From JAJDTR01 sp965220415 (GTDB lineage Bacteria; Poribacteria; WGA-4E; JAJDTR01): a DNA stretch of 64,000 nucleotides. The stretch is taken from positions 5,456,001-5,520,000 of the forward strand of contig OZ244829.1 in the NCBI GenBank assembly GCA_965220415.1, in the 5' to 3' direction. The position numbers and the translations under genes are program-made. Below the pieces are notes generated by a model. It was given only the letters and a program-made list of their open reading frames with translations, was not told where the DNA came from and ran no database searches. Shown piece by piece: positions 41,955-51,272 of this stretch; the first letter of the stretch is position 1; the number at the start of each line of letters is the position of its first letter.

Positions 41955-43082
41955 GTGGCTGACGCATCGGGATGGACGGCACAGGATGTGAAATACATGC
42001 GTCGTGCTTTGGCTCTCGCCGCGCGGGCGCGCGGACGAACAAGCCCCAATCCGCTCGTTGGAGCAGTCATTGTCCAAGGAGGCGAGGTCGTCGGCGAAGG
42101 GTATCATCGGGCGGCGGGAGGACCACATGCAGAGGTTCATGCTATCAATCACGCCGGAGCAGCCGCACACGGGGGAACACTTTACGTGACGCTCGAGCCG
42201 TGTTCCCACTATGGACGGACGCCTCCGTGCACGGAAACGATTATCCAATCTCGGGTTGCGCGGGTTTTTGCCGCTCATGTCGATCCGAACCCCAAAGTTG
42301 GCGGCAAAGGCATTCGGGAGCTTGAGAAGGCTGGTGTCCAAGTCAATGTTGGTTTGTGTGAGCCTGAAGCGCGTCGCTTAAATGAAGTTTTCATAAAGTA
42401 CATCCGGACAAATCAACCGTTCGTCATCCTCAAGTCGGCGATGAGCCTTGACGGGAAAATCGCTACGGCTTCAGGTGAGTCACAATGGATTTCATCCGAG
42501 GCGTCACGGTTACGAGGGCATGAGATCCGAGACACCGTGGACGCCATATTGGTGGGCGTAAATACGGTAATAAACGACAATCCGTCCTTAACGACACGAC
42601 TGCCCGAACGGGTTGGGAAAGATCCGGCGCGAATCGTTGTTGATTCGGAGTGCCGCACGCCGTCAACTGCAAAGGTCTTCAATCCGGACAGTGAAGCAAA
42701 TACAATCATCGCCACTACCAAACGAGCGTCGGAAGAACGGATTGCCCGTTTGGAGGCGGCAGGAGCAAAGGTAGTGGTGGTGGAGGACGAAGGCAAGCGA
42801 GTGTGTCTGCCCGCACTAATGCATGCGCTTGGCTGCCAGGGTATCACGAGCGTTCTCATCGAAGGAGGCGCCGAGGTGAATGCCTCGGCACTAAAAGCCG
42901 GAATTGTTGACAAAATTGTGTTTTTTGTTGCACCGAAGTTAATCGGAGGTGCAAATGCCCCCAGCCCCATTGGCGGCGAGGGGATTCAGCGCCTAGCGGA
43001 AGCACACGTGTTGCGTGATGTGAGTGTCAAGTTAATTGATGGGGATATTCTTGTTGAAGGTTATTTGGGGACGGGGTGCTAA
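41955..43082 (+). CDS. ribD: Bifunctional pyrimidine deaminase/reductase RibD
   Basis: A 375-residue enzyme performing deamination and reduction of the early riboflavin intermediate. Zinc-binding HAEVHAI and PCSHYGRTPPC form the deaminase site. The reductase half begins at FVILKSAMSLDGKIA, with WISSEASR, DAILVGVNTV and VLIEGGAEVNASAL. The start is GTG with AGGAG 6 bases upstream. It is the first gene of ribD-ribE-ribBA-ribH, under the FMN riboswitch. Confidence 0.96.
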   Translation: MADASGWTAQDVKYMRRALALAARARGRTSPNPLVGAVIVQGGEVVGEGYHRAAGGPHAEVHAINHAGAAAHGGTLYVTLEPCSHYGRTPPCTETIIQSRVARVFAAHVDPNPKVGGKGIRELEKAGVQVNVGLCEPEARRLNEVFIKYIRTNQPFVILKSAMSLDGKIATASGESQWISSEASRLRGHEIRDTVDAILVGVNTVINDNPSLTTRLPERVGKDPARIVVDSECRTPSTAKVFNPDSEANTIIATTKRASEERIARLEAAGAKVVVVEDEGKRVCLPALMHALGCQGITSVLIEGGAEVNASALKAGIVDKIVFFVAPKLIGGANAPSPIGGEGIQRLAEAHVLRDVSVKLIDGDILVEGYLGTGC

Positions 43083-43108
43083 TCGGTTAATCCTTCGGAT
43101 TAAGGCGC

Positions 43109-43753
43109 ATGTTCACGGGAATCGTTGAGGAAATCGGTGTCGTCAATGACGTACATCGAACTTCGCAGGGCGCAGTTCTAAACGTTGGCGCCTCGGAAGT
43201 GTTGACAGATAGTAAAGTTGGCGATAGTGTAGCGATTGACGGAGTGTGCCTGACGATGACGCAGGTGGACAGTGCGAGTTTTACGGCTGATATTTCTGCC
43301 GAGACCTTGCGCCGTACGACCTTGGGCAGCCGGAGTCGAGGGGACGGCGTCAACCTTGAGCGCTCATTGCAGCTCAACTCCCGACTGGGCGGTCACATTG
43401 TATTGGGGCACGTTGACGATGTGGGAGTTATCAGCGGCTGGCGGGATGAAGGCGATTCGTCGATGATGCGTGTCTCCGCATCCCCCGACGTGATGCGATA
43501 TGTTGTGTTCAAGGGATCAATTTGCGTTGACGGGATTAGCCTGACAGTCGCCAATCTATCTGAGACCGAATTCGAGATTGCACTCATCCCGCATACAAAG
43601 CAGGTGACAACCATCGGAGAGAAACGGGTAGGCGATCGCGTAAATATTGAAGTTGACCTTTTGGGACGATATGTCGAGAAGCTGCTAGGCGAGAAATCTG
43701 AACATCCCCGTTCAGTTGATTTAGCGTATTTGAAATCGTATGGATTTGCCTAA
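43109..43753 (+). CDS. ribE: Riboflavin synthase alpha chain RibE
   Basis: A 214-residue lumazine dismutase made of two homologous barrels. MFTGIVEEIG opens the first, with SVAIDGVCLTM and ERSLQLNSRLGGHIVLGHVD. The second has GSICVDGISLTVAN, IALIPHTKQVTT and NIEVDLLGRYVEKLL. These are standard. It starts 26 bases after ribD and makes riboflavin from the lumazine supplied by RibH. Confidence 0.96.
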   Translation: MFTGIVEEIGVVNDVHRTSQGAVLNVGASEVLTDSKVGDSVAIDGVCLTMTQVDSASFTADISAETLRRTTLGSRSRGDGVNLERSLQLNSRLGGHIVLGHVDDVGVISGWRDEGDSSMMRVSASPDVMRYVVFKGSICVDGISLTVANLSETEFEIALIPHTKQVTTIGEKRVGDRVNIEVDLLGRYVEKLLGEKSEHPRSVDLAYLKSYGFA

Positions 43754-43778
43754 TCAAAGCCTGAGAAGAGATTAAACC

Positions 43779-45011
43779 ATGAAGTTCAATACGATACCGG
43801 AAGCCATTGAAGGTGTTAGAGATGGAAAGTTAGTCGTAGTGGTGGACGACCCCGGTCGAGAGAATGAGGGCGATCTCATTATGGCGGCTGAAAAGGTGAC
43901 GCCCGAAGCGATTAACTTTATGGCAAGGTACGGACGCGGATTAATATGTTTGCCGGCTTGCCCGAAACGCCTTGCCGAGCTAAACCTTGACCCGATGGTA
44001 CCGGACAACACCGAACACATGCGGACGGCTTTCACCGTGAGCATTGACGCAAAGGAGGTCACCACGGGGATATCCGCCTACGAACGCGCGTGTACAATTC
44101 GCAAATTTGTTGACCCGAACTCCGTGTCAGATGACTTCTCTAAGCCCGGTCATATTTTTCCGTTGCAGGCGATGGAAGGGGGTGTTCTTCGGAGGGCGGG
44201 ACACACAGAGGCGGCGGTAGATCTCGCACGACTCGCTGGATTATCTCCGGCAGGTGTGCTGTGCGAGGTGCTAAATGAAGACGGGACGATGGCGCGCGTC
44301 CCGGAGTTGCTGGAGTTTGCCGAAACACATGACCTAAAGATCATCACGATTGCCGACCTCATCGCGTATCGCCGGCAGACCGAAACGCTTGTCAGACGGG
44401 TGGCTGAAGCAGAACTTCCGACCGATCACGGCGAATTCAAACTGTATGCCTACGAGAGTACGAATGACGAAAAGACACACATCGCCCTTGTGAAAGGCGA
44501 CTTTTCGGATGGCGAGCCGGTGTTGGTGCGTGTGCATTCACAGTGTTTAACCGGCGACGTGTTTGGCTCGCTACGCTGCGACTGCGGCGAACAGTTGCAG
44601 TTGGCAGAGGAGAGGATTGAAAAGGAGGGGCGAGGCGTGCTGCTCTACATGCGGCAGGAGGGACGCGGCATGGGGCTGCGGAACAAAATTCGCGCTTACA
44701 ACTTGCAGGACAGCGAAGGCTTGGATACGGTTGAAGCAAACGAGCGTCTCGGATTCCCGCCGGATCTGAGGGATTACGGCATCGGAGCGCAGATTTTGGT
44801 GGACTTGGGGGTTCGCAAAATGCGTTTGATGACAAACAATCCACAGAAAGTTACAGGTTTAGCCGGGCACGGTCTAGAGATTGTGGAGCAAGTTCCCTTG
44901 CAAACTGTGCCGCACGAGTTCAATCGGAATTACCTTGCAGTAAAACGATCAAAGCTTGGACATCTTTTGCTGCATCCAATACTGGAGCCGGAGGATTCGA
45001 GCTCTAACTAG
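43779..45011 (+). CDS. ribBA: Bifunctional 3,4-DHBP synthase/GTP cyclohydrolase II RibBA
   Basis: A 410-residue fusion supplying both precursors of riboflavin. The DHBP synthase part (residues 1-205) has VVDDPGRENEGDLIMAAE and GHIFPLQAMEGGVLRRAGHT. The GTP cyclohydrolase II part has VRVHSQCLTGDVFGSLRCDC (zinc cysteines), LLYMRQEGRGMGL and the C-terminal LMTNNPQKVTGL. Both active sites look complete. It follows ribE by 25 bp. Confidence 0.96.
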   Translation: MKFNTIPEAIEGVRDGKLVVVVDDPGRENEGDLIMAAEKVTPEAINFMARYGRGLICLPACPKRLAELNLDPMVPDNTEHMRTAFTVSIDAKEVTTGISAYERACTIRKFVDPNSVSDDFSKPGHIFPLQAMEGGVLRRAGHTEAAVDLARLAGLSPAGVLCEVLNEDGTMARVPELLEFAETHDLKIITIADLIAYRRQTETLVRRVAEAELPTDHGEFKLYAYESTNDEKTHIALVKGDFSDGEPVLVRVHSQCLTGDVFGSLRCDCGEQLQLAEERIEKEGRGVLLYMRQEGRGMGLRNKIRAYNLQDSEGLDTVEANERLGFPPDLRDYGIGAQILVDLGVRKMRLMTNNPQKVTGLAGHGLEIVEQVPLQTVPHEFNRNYLAVKRSKLGHLLLHPILEPEDSSSN

Positions 45012-45062
45012 CAGATTAGAGAAATCTTGAGACCGAGACAATACGATTGATTAAAAAGAACA

Positions 45063-45539
45063 ATGCCTACTACCTACGAAGGGAACCTCATCGGTACCAA
45101 TCTCAAAATCGGAATCATTGTCAGCCGGTTTAACGGCTTTATAACTACGAAATTGCTTGACGGCGCCCTCGATTCGCTGAAGCGGCACGGTGTGCCCCTT
45201 GAGGAGGTCGACGTGTATTGGACGCCGGGCGCTTTCGAGATTCCAGCCGCCGCCAAACGGATTGCCGAAAAGGGCAAATTTGATGCGATTGTGTGCATTG
45301 GCGCTGTCATCCGCGGCGCGACGCCGCATTTCGACTATGTTGCCAATGAAAGCGCGAAGGGGATTGCACAGGTTGGTCTGAATACGGGAGTGCCCGTCAT
45401 CTACGGCGTGATTACCACGGATACTATTGAACAAGCAATCGAGCGTGCCGGGACAAAATCGGGGAACAAGGGGGCGGAGGCAGCAGTCACAGCGATTGAG
45501 ATGGCGAATCTGTATCGGCAGATTGACAAGGTAGACTGA
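45063..45539 (+). CDS. ribH: 6,7-dimethyl-8-ribityllumazine synthase RibH
   Basis: A 158-residue shell-forming enzyme joining the pyrimidine and butanone precursors. IGIIVSRFNGFIT, WTPGAFEIPAAAKRI, CIGAVIRGATPHFDYVANE (with catalytic His) and VIYGVITTDTIEQAIERAG are diagnostic. It is the last gene of the riboflavin operon, 51 bp after ribBA. Confidence 0.96.
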   Translation: MPTTYEGNLIGTNLKIGIIVSRFNGFITTKLLDGALDSLKRHGVPLEEVDVYWTPGAFEIPAAAKRIAEKGKFDAIVCIGAVIRGATPHFDYVANESAKGIAQVGLNTGVPVIYGVITTDTIEQAIERAGTKSGNKGAEAAVTAIEMANLYRQIDKVD

Positions 45540-45637
45540 ATGTTTCGTCATGTCAAGAGGATTGATGGAAGGTTTCAATTTCCTATTTGACTTTGCCTTG
45601 GTGTTTATGGTCAATTCCATTCATATTTACACATATT

Positions 45638-45708
45638 TCGGTAGGTGCGGTTTCTAACCGCACCGGCACCCAACATGTACCATATGTTTTTAGAAAATGA
45701 ACCACTTG
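45638..45708 (+). mobile_element. MITE-like element B, partial copy
   Basis: Contains the central GTAGGTGCGGTTTCTAACCG palindrome (stem 45644-45664) and the right end AGAAAATGAACCACTTG. The left end is replaced by CAATTCCATTCATATTTACA, also seen near 23446. It ends 20 bp before the next gene. Confidence 0.55.
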
Positions 45709-45727
45709 ACTCAGGAGAGCCAAATTT

Positions 45728-47047
45728 ATGAAGCAACTTACCAATCTGTTCTTGGTCCTGTTTACCGTAGTGGTGATACAGACACAACTTGTGAATGCCG
45801 ACGAGTGGCCCCAATGGCGCGGTGAAAATCGCGAAGGCGTTTGGAACGAAACCGGCATTGTTGAAAAGTTCGAGGGACCTGAAATCCCTATCCGCTGGCG
45901 TGTGCCTATCGGAAGCGGGTATAGCGGACCGAGCGTTGCTGAGGGGCGTGTCTATGTTACCGACCGGGTGACAAAGCCGAAACAGGCCGAGCGTGTTCAC
46001 TGTTTCGATTGGGAGACGGGTGATTCCATCTGGTCCTATACCTACGATTGCGCATACAAGATTGACTATACAGCGGGGCCCCGCGCGACTGTGACTGTAC
46101 ATGATGGACTCGCCTATGCATTAGGAGCGATGGGACATCTGCACTGTTTCGATGCTGCCACGGGTGAGGTCGTATGGAAAAGAGATCTCAATGCCGAATA
46201 TAACATCAATATGCCTATCTGGGGCATCGCGAGCGCGCCTCTTGTTGAAGGCGACCATCTCATCGTCCAAATCGGCGGTACGCCGAACGCATGTATCGTT
46301 GCATTTGACCGGAAAACCGGCGAAGAAAAATGGAAAGCGTTGGACGATAATGCCTCTTATTCCGCACCGGTTGTTATTACGCAAGCGGGTGAACGCGTCC
46401 TTGTATGCTGGACGAGCACTAATGTTGTAGCCCTTAATCCACAAACTGGCACATTACACTGGCTGTATACGTTTGCGGCGGAAGGTGTCATGGCCGCTAT
46501 TGCTACCCCTACTTTCCATCAGAATGAATTGTTTGTTGCGCATTTCCGGCGCGGCGCTCTTCTCCTGAAGTTGTCACCGGAAGCGTTGGAAGCAGAACTC
46601 GGTTGGTATCGCACGGGAAAAGATGAACTGAACACCGATGCCATCCAGCCTGCTATGTCAACACCCGTTCGAATAGGCGATTACATTTACGGTGTGGACA
46701 GTTACGGTGAACTCCGCTGTATAGACGCGGGAAACGGGGATCGGATATGGGAAGACCTTTCCGCCGTGCGGAAAGCACGTTGGAGCACCATCCATTTCGT
46801 CAGAAATCCGGTCTCAGCAGATAACAGAGTCTGGATGTTTAACGAACACGGTGAACTTCTTATCACGGAACTCTCTCCGGAAGGGCTGAATATTATCAGT
46901 CGTGCCAAATTGATCGAACCAACACGCGACCAACTCAACCGAAGGGGCGGTGTTACATGGGCACACCCTGCGTTTGCCTATAAACACGTCTTTGCTCGGA
47001 ACGATAAAGAACTCGTTTGTGCAAACTTAGCAAAAAACAAAAAGTAG
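45728..47047 (+). CDS. Secreted PQQ-type beta-propeller repeat protein
   Basis: A 439-residue protein with a signal peptide (residues 1-24). It starts the mature part with EWPQWRGENREGVWNETG, a hallmark of PQQ-like propellers in planctomycete- and poribacteria-like genomes. Blades carry GKTGEEKW-type motifs (HCFDWETGDSIW, HCFDAATGEVVW, AFDRKTGEEKW, ALNPQTGTLHW, RCIDAGNGDRIW). Whether it binds PQQ is unknown; most such proteins are non-catalytic or of unknown role. It stands alone behind a partial MITE-like element. Confidence 0.87.
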   Translation: MKQLTNLFLVLFTVVVIQTQLVNADEWPQWRGENREGVWNETGIVEKFEGPEIPIRWRVPIGSGYSGPSVAEGRVYVTDRVTKPKQAERVHCFDWETGDSIWSYTYDCAYKIDYTAGPRATVTVHDGLAYALGAMGHLHCFDAATGEVVWKRDLNAEYNINMPIWGIASAPLVEGDHLIVQIGGTPNACIVAFDRKTGEEKWKALDDNASYSAPVVITQAGERVLVCWTSTNVVALNPQTGTLHWLYTFAAEGVMAAIATPTFHQNELFVAHFRRGALLLKLSPEALEAELGWYRTGKDELNTDAIQPAMSTPVRIGDYIYGVDSYGELRCIDAGNGDRIWEDLSAVRKARWSTIHFVRNPVSADNRVWMFNEHGELLITELSPEGLNIISRAKLIEPTRDQLNRRGGVTWAHPAFAYKHVFARNDKELVCANLAKNKK

Positions 47048-47305
47048 TATCCAGATTACCGAGGCAAATATCGGAAACAATCCGTATGCCGGAGGTAGAC
47101 TCACGCCCCGGCGAACAACCCCACGGCTTTGAGGTAAAAATCCGTTACACCCATCGACGAATTACGCGCGGAGACAACTGAACTGGCGCATCAACATAGC
47201 GGGGCACGCCTGCTACACGTCTATAGTGAATCTACGAAATGAAGCGAAGACCAATATTTTTCGAGTTTCCATAAACGGCGAGTATCTCACTGACCAGAGC
47301 GTATA
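47048..47305. other. Intergenic region without visible feature
   Basis: No gene, repeat family member or RNA recognised. Codon-like sequence after the propeller stop has no start or family similarity that I can see. Confidence 0.4.
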
Positions 47306-48190
47306 ATGAAAACAACCTTGCGTCACGGCGATTGCTTGTTGTTGCTTCGGCAACACACCAATATCGAACCTATAGACCTTACGTTTCTTGATCCGCCGTT
47401 CAATCAAGACAAGGAGTATAATGCGTGGAATGACAACTTGCCCGATGAGGAGTATTGGGGATGGATGCGGGATGTGTGTAAGGAGGTTCATGCGTTAACA
47501 TCCAATGGCGGCGCAATCTACTTCATGCAGCGCGAGAAAAACAGTGAATTCGTTCTCCGGTGTTTGCGCGAGTCAGGTTGGACATTTCAAAATCTGATAG
47601 TCTGGAAAAAGAAGACATCCGCCGTTCCCGCCATGAAACGCTATGGCAAGCATTACCAAATCATCGCGTTTGGGACGAAAGGAAAGAGCCCGAGACTATT
47701 CAACCGCCTGCGGATTGACCCGCCACTCCCTGCCGGCTACAAGTATCAACGAGAAAACGGCATGTTTGTGACTGATGTATGGGATGACATTCGCGAGATG
47801 ACCTCCGGCTATTTTGCGGGCGATGAGGCCTTATACGATACGGAAGGCAACCGTGCGCACAAACAACAATCACCTATTCAACTCTTGATACGTATTATTC
47901 TGTCCTCGACAAATCCGGGGGATGTCGTTCTTGATCCGTTTGCCGGTTCGGGAACAACATTGGTCGTCGCCAGTCAACTCAATCGGAAGTCTATTGGAAT
48001 TGAACTTGACCCCTGCAACGTCGAAATCATCCGAGATCGGCTTGCCGAGGAAAGAAAGGCCGATGATGTTTCACGCTTTCTCAAGGACTATGCATATACT
48101 TCAGGATTGGAAGGAATTTGGGGAGATGGCATATCGGCATCACATAGTCCGTTAGCTTCCCGACAAACGACACTCTTTGAAAAAGAATAG
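47306..48190 (+). CDS. Type II DNA methyltransferase (N4/N6, beta-class order)
   Basis: A 294-residue amino-methyltransferase. The catalytic motif DPPFN (residues about 31-35) comes first, then the target-recognition part, then VVLDPFAGSGTTLVVASQLN (SAM binding) near residue 210. This order is the beta class. The overlapping context is a complete R-M pair: the next gene begins at the base after the stop and carries a PD-ELK nuclease motif. Confidence 0.92.
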   Translation: MKTTLRHGDCLLLLRQHTNIEPIDLTFLDPPFNQDKEYNAWNDNLPDEEYWGWMRDVCKEVHALTSNGGAIYFMQREKNSEFVLRCLRESGWTFQNLIVWKKKTSAVPAMKRYGKHYQIIAFGTKGKSPRLFNRLRIDPPLPAGYKYQRENGMFVTDVWDDIREMTSGYFAGDEALYDTEGNRAHKQQSPIQLLIRIILSSTNPGDVVLDPFAGSGTTLVVASQLNRKSIGIELDPCNVEIIRDRLAEERKADDVSRFLKDYAYTSGLEGIWGDGISASHSPLASRQTTLFEKE

Positions 48191-49045
48191 ATGGCTTATT
48201 CAATCTATCATTTCTTCGCGGATCTTTGCCAAAGAAGTAACGAACTGACGTATGCAAGTCCGCTTGATTCATTCCCGTTTGATGAACGAATGCTGTCTTG
48301 CGTTAACAAAGGCAAATTTCCCGACTTGGCTATCAAACTCAATCATGATGACGGGCTGTTTAGTGGAGGTGAATTGATTGAACTCAAGGATAGTAGATCC
48401 TATTCGGTGGCATCTTTCAATTCGACCATTCCTACAGGCGAAAAGGACATTCGGAAATTAATTAGTGGATCAGAAAACGTTATACGAACTCAGATGCAAG
48501 AGGTGGGTAACAATATACTTTCGGTGCCTATTCGGCAAGTATTCTACTTGGTTCGCGGCAAAAAAACTCCAGATATAAAAATCTGCTTATCTCACGGTAA
48601 ATTCTTTGAGACAATCCCCGTTTCGACACTTATTTCCAAGGCATTTGGGCAAGCGCTCGAAGAGCGACTTGAAGAGCTTGGTTTGGAATTGTCTGAGCCG
48701 ATGAAGCGGGTTTTGTTAGACATATTCAGCGAACAAGAGACCTTCAGTAGAACGAGAAATATAGAGTCAGCATCAGTTCGACTACGGTTCCGCGTAATGA
48801 CCGAAGTGAAGGCAGGTGCGAATCTATTGAATTCAAATCAGTACCCACAAATTGGAGACAATACGCTGAACTTCGCCGTGCCATGTCACGATGAAGGCGA
48901 AAAGGAATTGCATATCCAGCGAATGCAAACCGCCTTTTGCCAAATGCACCTCTCGCACCTATACTCTCAGATGGATGTCTTTCTTCTGCAACACCACTTT
49001 AACGGCAACTTCCTGATTTTCCAAACCAATCTCTTATCAACATAA
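48191..49045 (+). CDS. Type II restriction endonuclease, PD-(D/E)XK type
   Basis: A 284-residue protein directly abutting the methyltransferase gene. GKFPDLAIKL (PD) followed by GGELIELKDS (ELK) forms a textbook PD-(D/E)XK catalytic core near residues 43-70, followed by SFNSTIPTGEKDI. The arrangement resembles NgoBV/NlaIV-type enzymes, as far as I can recall. Recognition sequence cannot be set. It appears intact. Confidence 0.82.
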   Translation: MAYSIYHFFADLCQRSNELTYASPLDSFPFDERMLSCVNKGKFPDLAIKLNHDDGLFSGGELIELKDSRSYSVASFNSTIPTGEKDIRKLISGSENVIRTQMQEVGNNILSVPIRQVFYLVRGKKTPDIKICLSHGKFFETIPVSTLISKAFGQALEERLEELGLELSEPMKRVLLDIFSEQETFSRTRNIESASVRLRFRVMTEVKAGANLLNSNQYPQIGDNTLNFAVPCHDEGEKELHIQRMQTAFCQMHLSHLYSQMDVFLLQHHFNGNFLIFQTNLLST

Positions 49046-49051
49046 GGCTCA

Positions 49052-49657
49052 ATGATTGCAATTATCGACTACGGCGCGGGCAACCTGACGAGTGTTGAAC
49101 GCGCGGTCACGTACTTGGGTTATGACGGCAAAATCACTGCCGATGCGGAGACCATCATGTCGTCCGAAAAGGTGATTTTCCCGGGTGTCGGCGCCGCGGG
49201 TGCAACAATGGACAACCTCAATGCACACGGACTTTCCGACGTGTTGAAGACCTGCTACAAGACCGGCAAACCGATGCTGGGGATATGTATCGGCATCCAA
49301 ATCCTGTTTGATTACAGCGAGGAAGGGGACACGGAGTGTCTCGGAATCTTGCCGGGGGTTGTTGACAAATTTGAAGCAACGCCGCAACTGAAGGTACCGC
49401 AGATTGGTTGGAACGAGGTACATCAAACCGAATCGCACCCGATTTTCGAGGGGGTTCCCAATCCCGCACACTTCTACTTCGTCAATTCATACTATCCCAT
49501 TCCGGCACAACCCACCGCCGTCATCGGCAAAACAACCTACGGCGTCGAATTTTGTAGTGTGGTAGCGCGCCAAAACCTCATCGCAACCCAGTTTCATCTG
49601 GAGAAAAGCGGTCGAGTAGGGTTGAAGATGCTCGACAATTTTTTGCGGAGTAAATGA
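49052..49657 (+). CDS. hisH: Imidazole glycerol phosphate synthase glutaminase subunit HisH
   Basis: A 201-residue class I glutamine amidotransferase that supplies ammonia to HisF in histidine synthesis. IAIIDYGAGNLTSV opens it; the nucleophile is C79 (LGICIGIQ); VPQIGWNEV and the His-Glu pair in TQFHLEKSG follow. The usual HPEKS reads HLEKS. hisF and other his genes are not next to it. The following kinase gene overlaps by 4 bp. Confidence 0.94.
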   Translation: MIAIIDYGAGNLTSVERAVTYLGYDGKITADAETIMSSEKVIFPGVGAAGATMDNLNAHGLSDVLKTCYKTGKPMLGICIGIQILFDYSEEGDTECLGILPGVVDKFEATPQLKVPQIGWNEVHQTESHPIFEGVPNPAHFYFVNSYYPIPAQPTAVIGKTTYGVEFCSVVARQNLIATQFHLEKSGRVGLKMLDNFLRSK

Positions 49658-51219
49658 GAACCTTCCTGCTGGCATGCGTCGTCATATTCATCAACTTCTT
49701 TATTTACGGATCGCGCATCCCTCAATATTACGATGTTGCTTCACATCTCTACTACGTCGTAATGATTCTTGCCGCCAGATACGATGCGCGGCTTGGACAG
49801 CGAATCCTGCTAACACTAACGACAACAGCAAACTGGTTGTTTGTGCTTCGCCATATCAATCAGCAAACACATTGGGTTGTCGCCTCGGCGGCAGTGGCGA
49901 CATTGTATCCCTTCATCGCCTATTTCATCGTGCGAACAATCAGGCTGCTTAATGCGCAGCGCCTCACGACCGAGAGGCAGATCGGTCGGATAAATGCGGC
50001 GAACTCGGATCTCGAGAAGCGTATCCGCGACCAGTCCACCCTCTTCGAAGTCAGCGAAGCTGCAAGCGCCGATATAGAACTGGATGAATTGTTTCAGCGG
50101 GTAATAAAGATTCTCGCGGACCGATTAGGCATTTACCGTGGTACGCTAAGGTTAGAGAGGAATGGCGAGCTGGTAAAATGTGCCGAAGCCATGTTGGGGC
50201 TTACCTCGGCGGAAATCAAGCGCGGCACCGACAGCCAAATTGACGAAATCCAGCAAAGCGTGTTGTCTTCCGGGGAAGCGATTGGCGTACCTCATAGTCG
50301 CAAACCGCTAAAACGGTTGGAACTCCCCAAGGCTCTGTCCGTTCAATCGAAAGATCGTATCGCGTTCTGGTGTATTCCGCTGATTGTCGATGAAAAGGTT
50401 GTCGGAACACTCACCATTGACAAGGGATCTGACAGGTTCGCCACGGGAGATGAGGTTCGGCTTCTCACGATTATCGCCTCCGTCTTGGCTCAACGGGTTA
50501 AGATTCAGCAAATGATAGATGCGTTGGTTCAGTCGGAAAGACTGGTAACGCTGGGAAAGTTGGCTACGACGGTTGCGCATGAAGTCCGGAATCCGCTGGG
50601 CGGAATTCGTGGCGCTAGCCAATTGCTCCAAATGACTGATGACAACCTAGAGTCCAATGGCGAAATTCACGAATACACGAATGTGATTATCCAAGAAGTA
50701 GATCGACTGAACCGTGTGATTGAGCAGTTGTTGGCTTTTGGCAAACCGCATACGCTTACGTTCGAACCGCACGGCATTCAGGGCTTGATTGATGATAGCC
50801 TTTCCATTTGCGAACCGGAATTCAGCCAAAACCGTATTCGTGTAGATTTCAAACACGATGAAAATTGCCCGCCTGTACCAATCAACGTCGACGGGCTTAC
50901 ACAGGTTTTCCTGAACCTGTTTCGCAACGCGATTGAATCAATGGAAGACAGCGGCGTCCTGACCGTTCGAACGTCGCACGATGCCGCGCAGGGAGCGGTT
51001 CACGTCCGTATCCAAGACACCGGACGGGGCATCTCTCCACAGCACGCCTCGCAACTGTTCGATCCCTTCTACACAACGAAGCAGAAGGGCACCGGCTTGG
51101 GACTTTCTATTAGTCAACAGATTGTCGAGGAGCACAATGGCGCGATTGAAGTCGATGTAACCCAACCTCAAGGAACGGCGTTTGTCATTACATTACCGGC
51201 ACAGATTGACGAGGCGTAA
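49654..51219 (+). CDS. Membrane-bound sensor histidine kinase with GAF domain
   Basis: A 521-residue kinase. Hydrophobic segments span residues about 1-100, then a coiled coil, then a GAF domain (about 130-285). The dimerisation box has His309 (AHEVRNPLGG) as phosphate acceptor. The ATPase part has NLFRNAIESM (N box), DTGRGISPQ (G1), FYTTKQKGTGLGLSI (F and G2). It resembles NtrB-like kinases. ATGA overlap with hisH couples expression. The response regulator gene follows by 53 bp. Confidence 0.92.
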   Translation: MRTFLLACVVIFINFFIYGSRIPQYYDVASHLYYVVMILAARYDARLGQRILLTLTTTANWLFVLRHINQQTHWVVASAAVATLYPFIAYFIVRTIRLLNAQRLTTERQIGRINAANSDLEKRIRDQSTLFEVSEAASADIELDELFQRVIKILADRLGIYRGTLRLERNGELVKCAEAMLGLTSAEIKRGTDSQIDEIQQSVLSSGEAIGVPHSRKPLKRLELPKALSVQSKDRIAFWCIPLIVDEKVVGTLTIDKGSDRFATGDEVRLLTIIASVLAQRVKIQQMIDALVQSERLVTLGKLATTVAHEVRNPLGGIRGASQLLQMTDDNLESNGEIHEYTNVIIQEVDRLNRVIEQLLAFGKPHTLTFEPHGIQGLIDDSLSICEPEFSQNRIRVDFKHDENCPPVPINVDGLTQVFLNLFRNAIESMEDSGVLTVRTSHDAAQGAVHVRIQDTGRGISPQHASQLFDPFYTTKQKGTGLGLSISQQIVEEHNGAIEVDVTQPQGTAFVITLPAQIDEA

Positions 51220-51272
51220 CCTTTGTATAGTGCCGGTTCGTGTGCCACTAATTTGCACTCACAAAAACACCT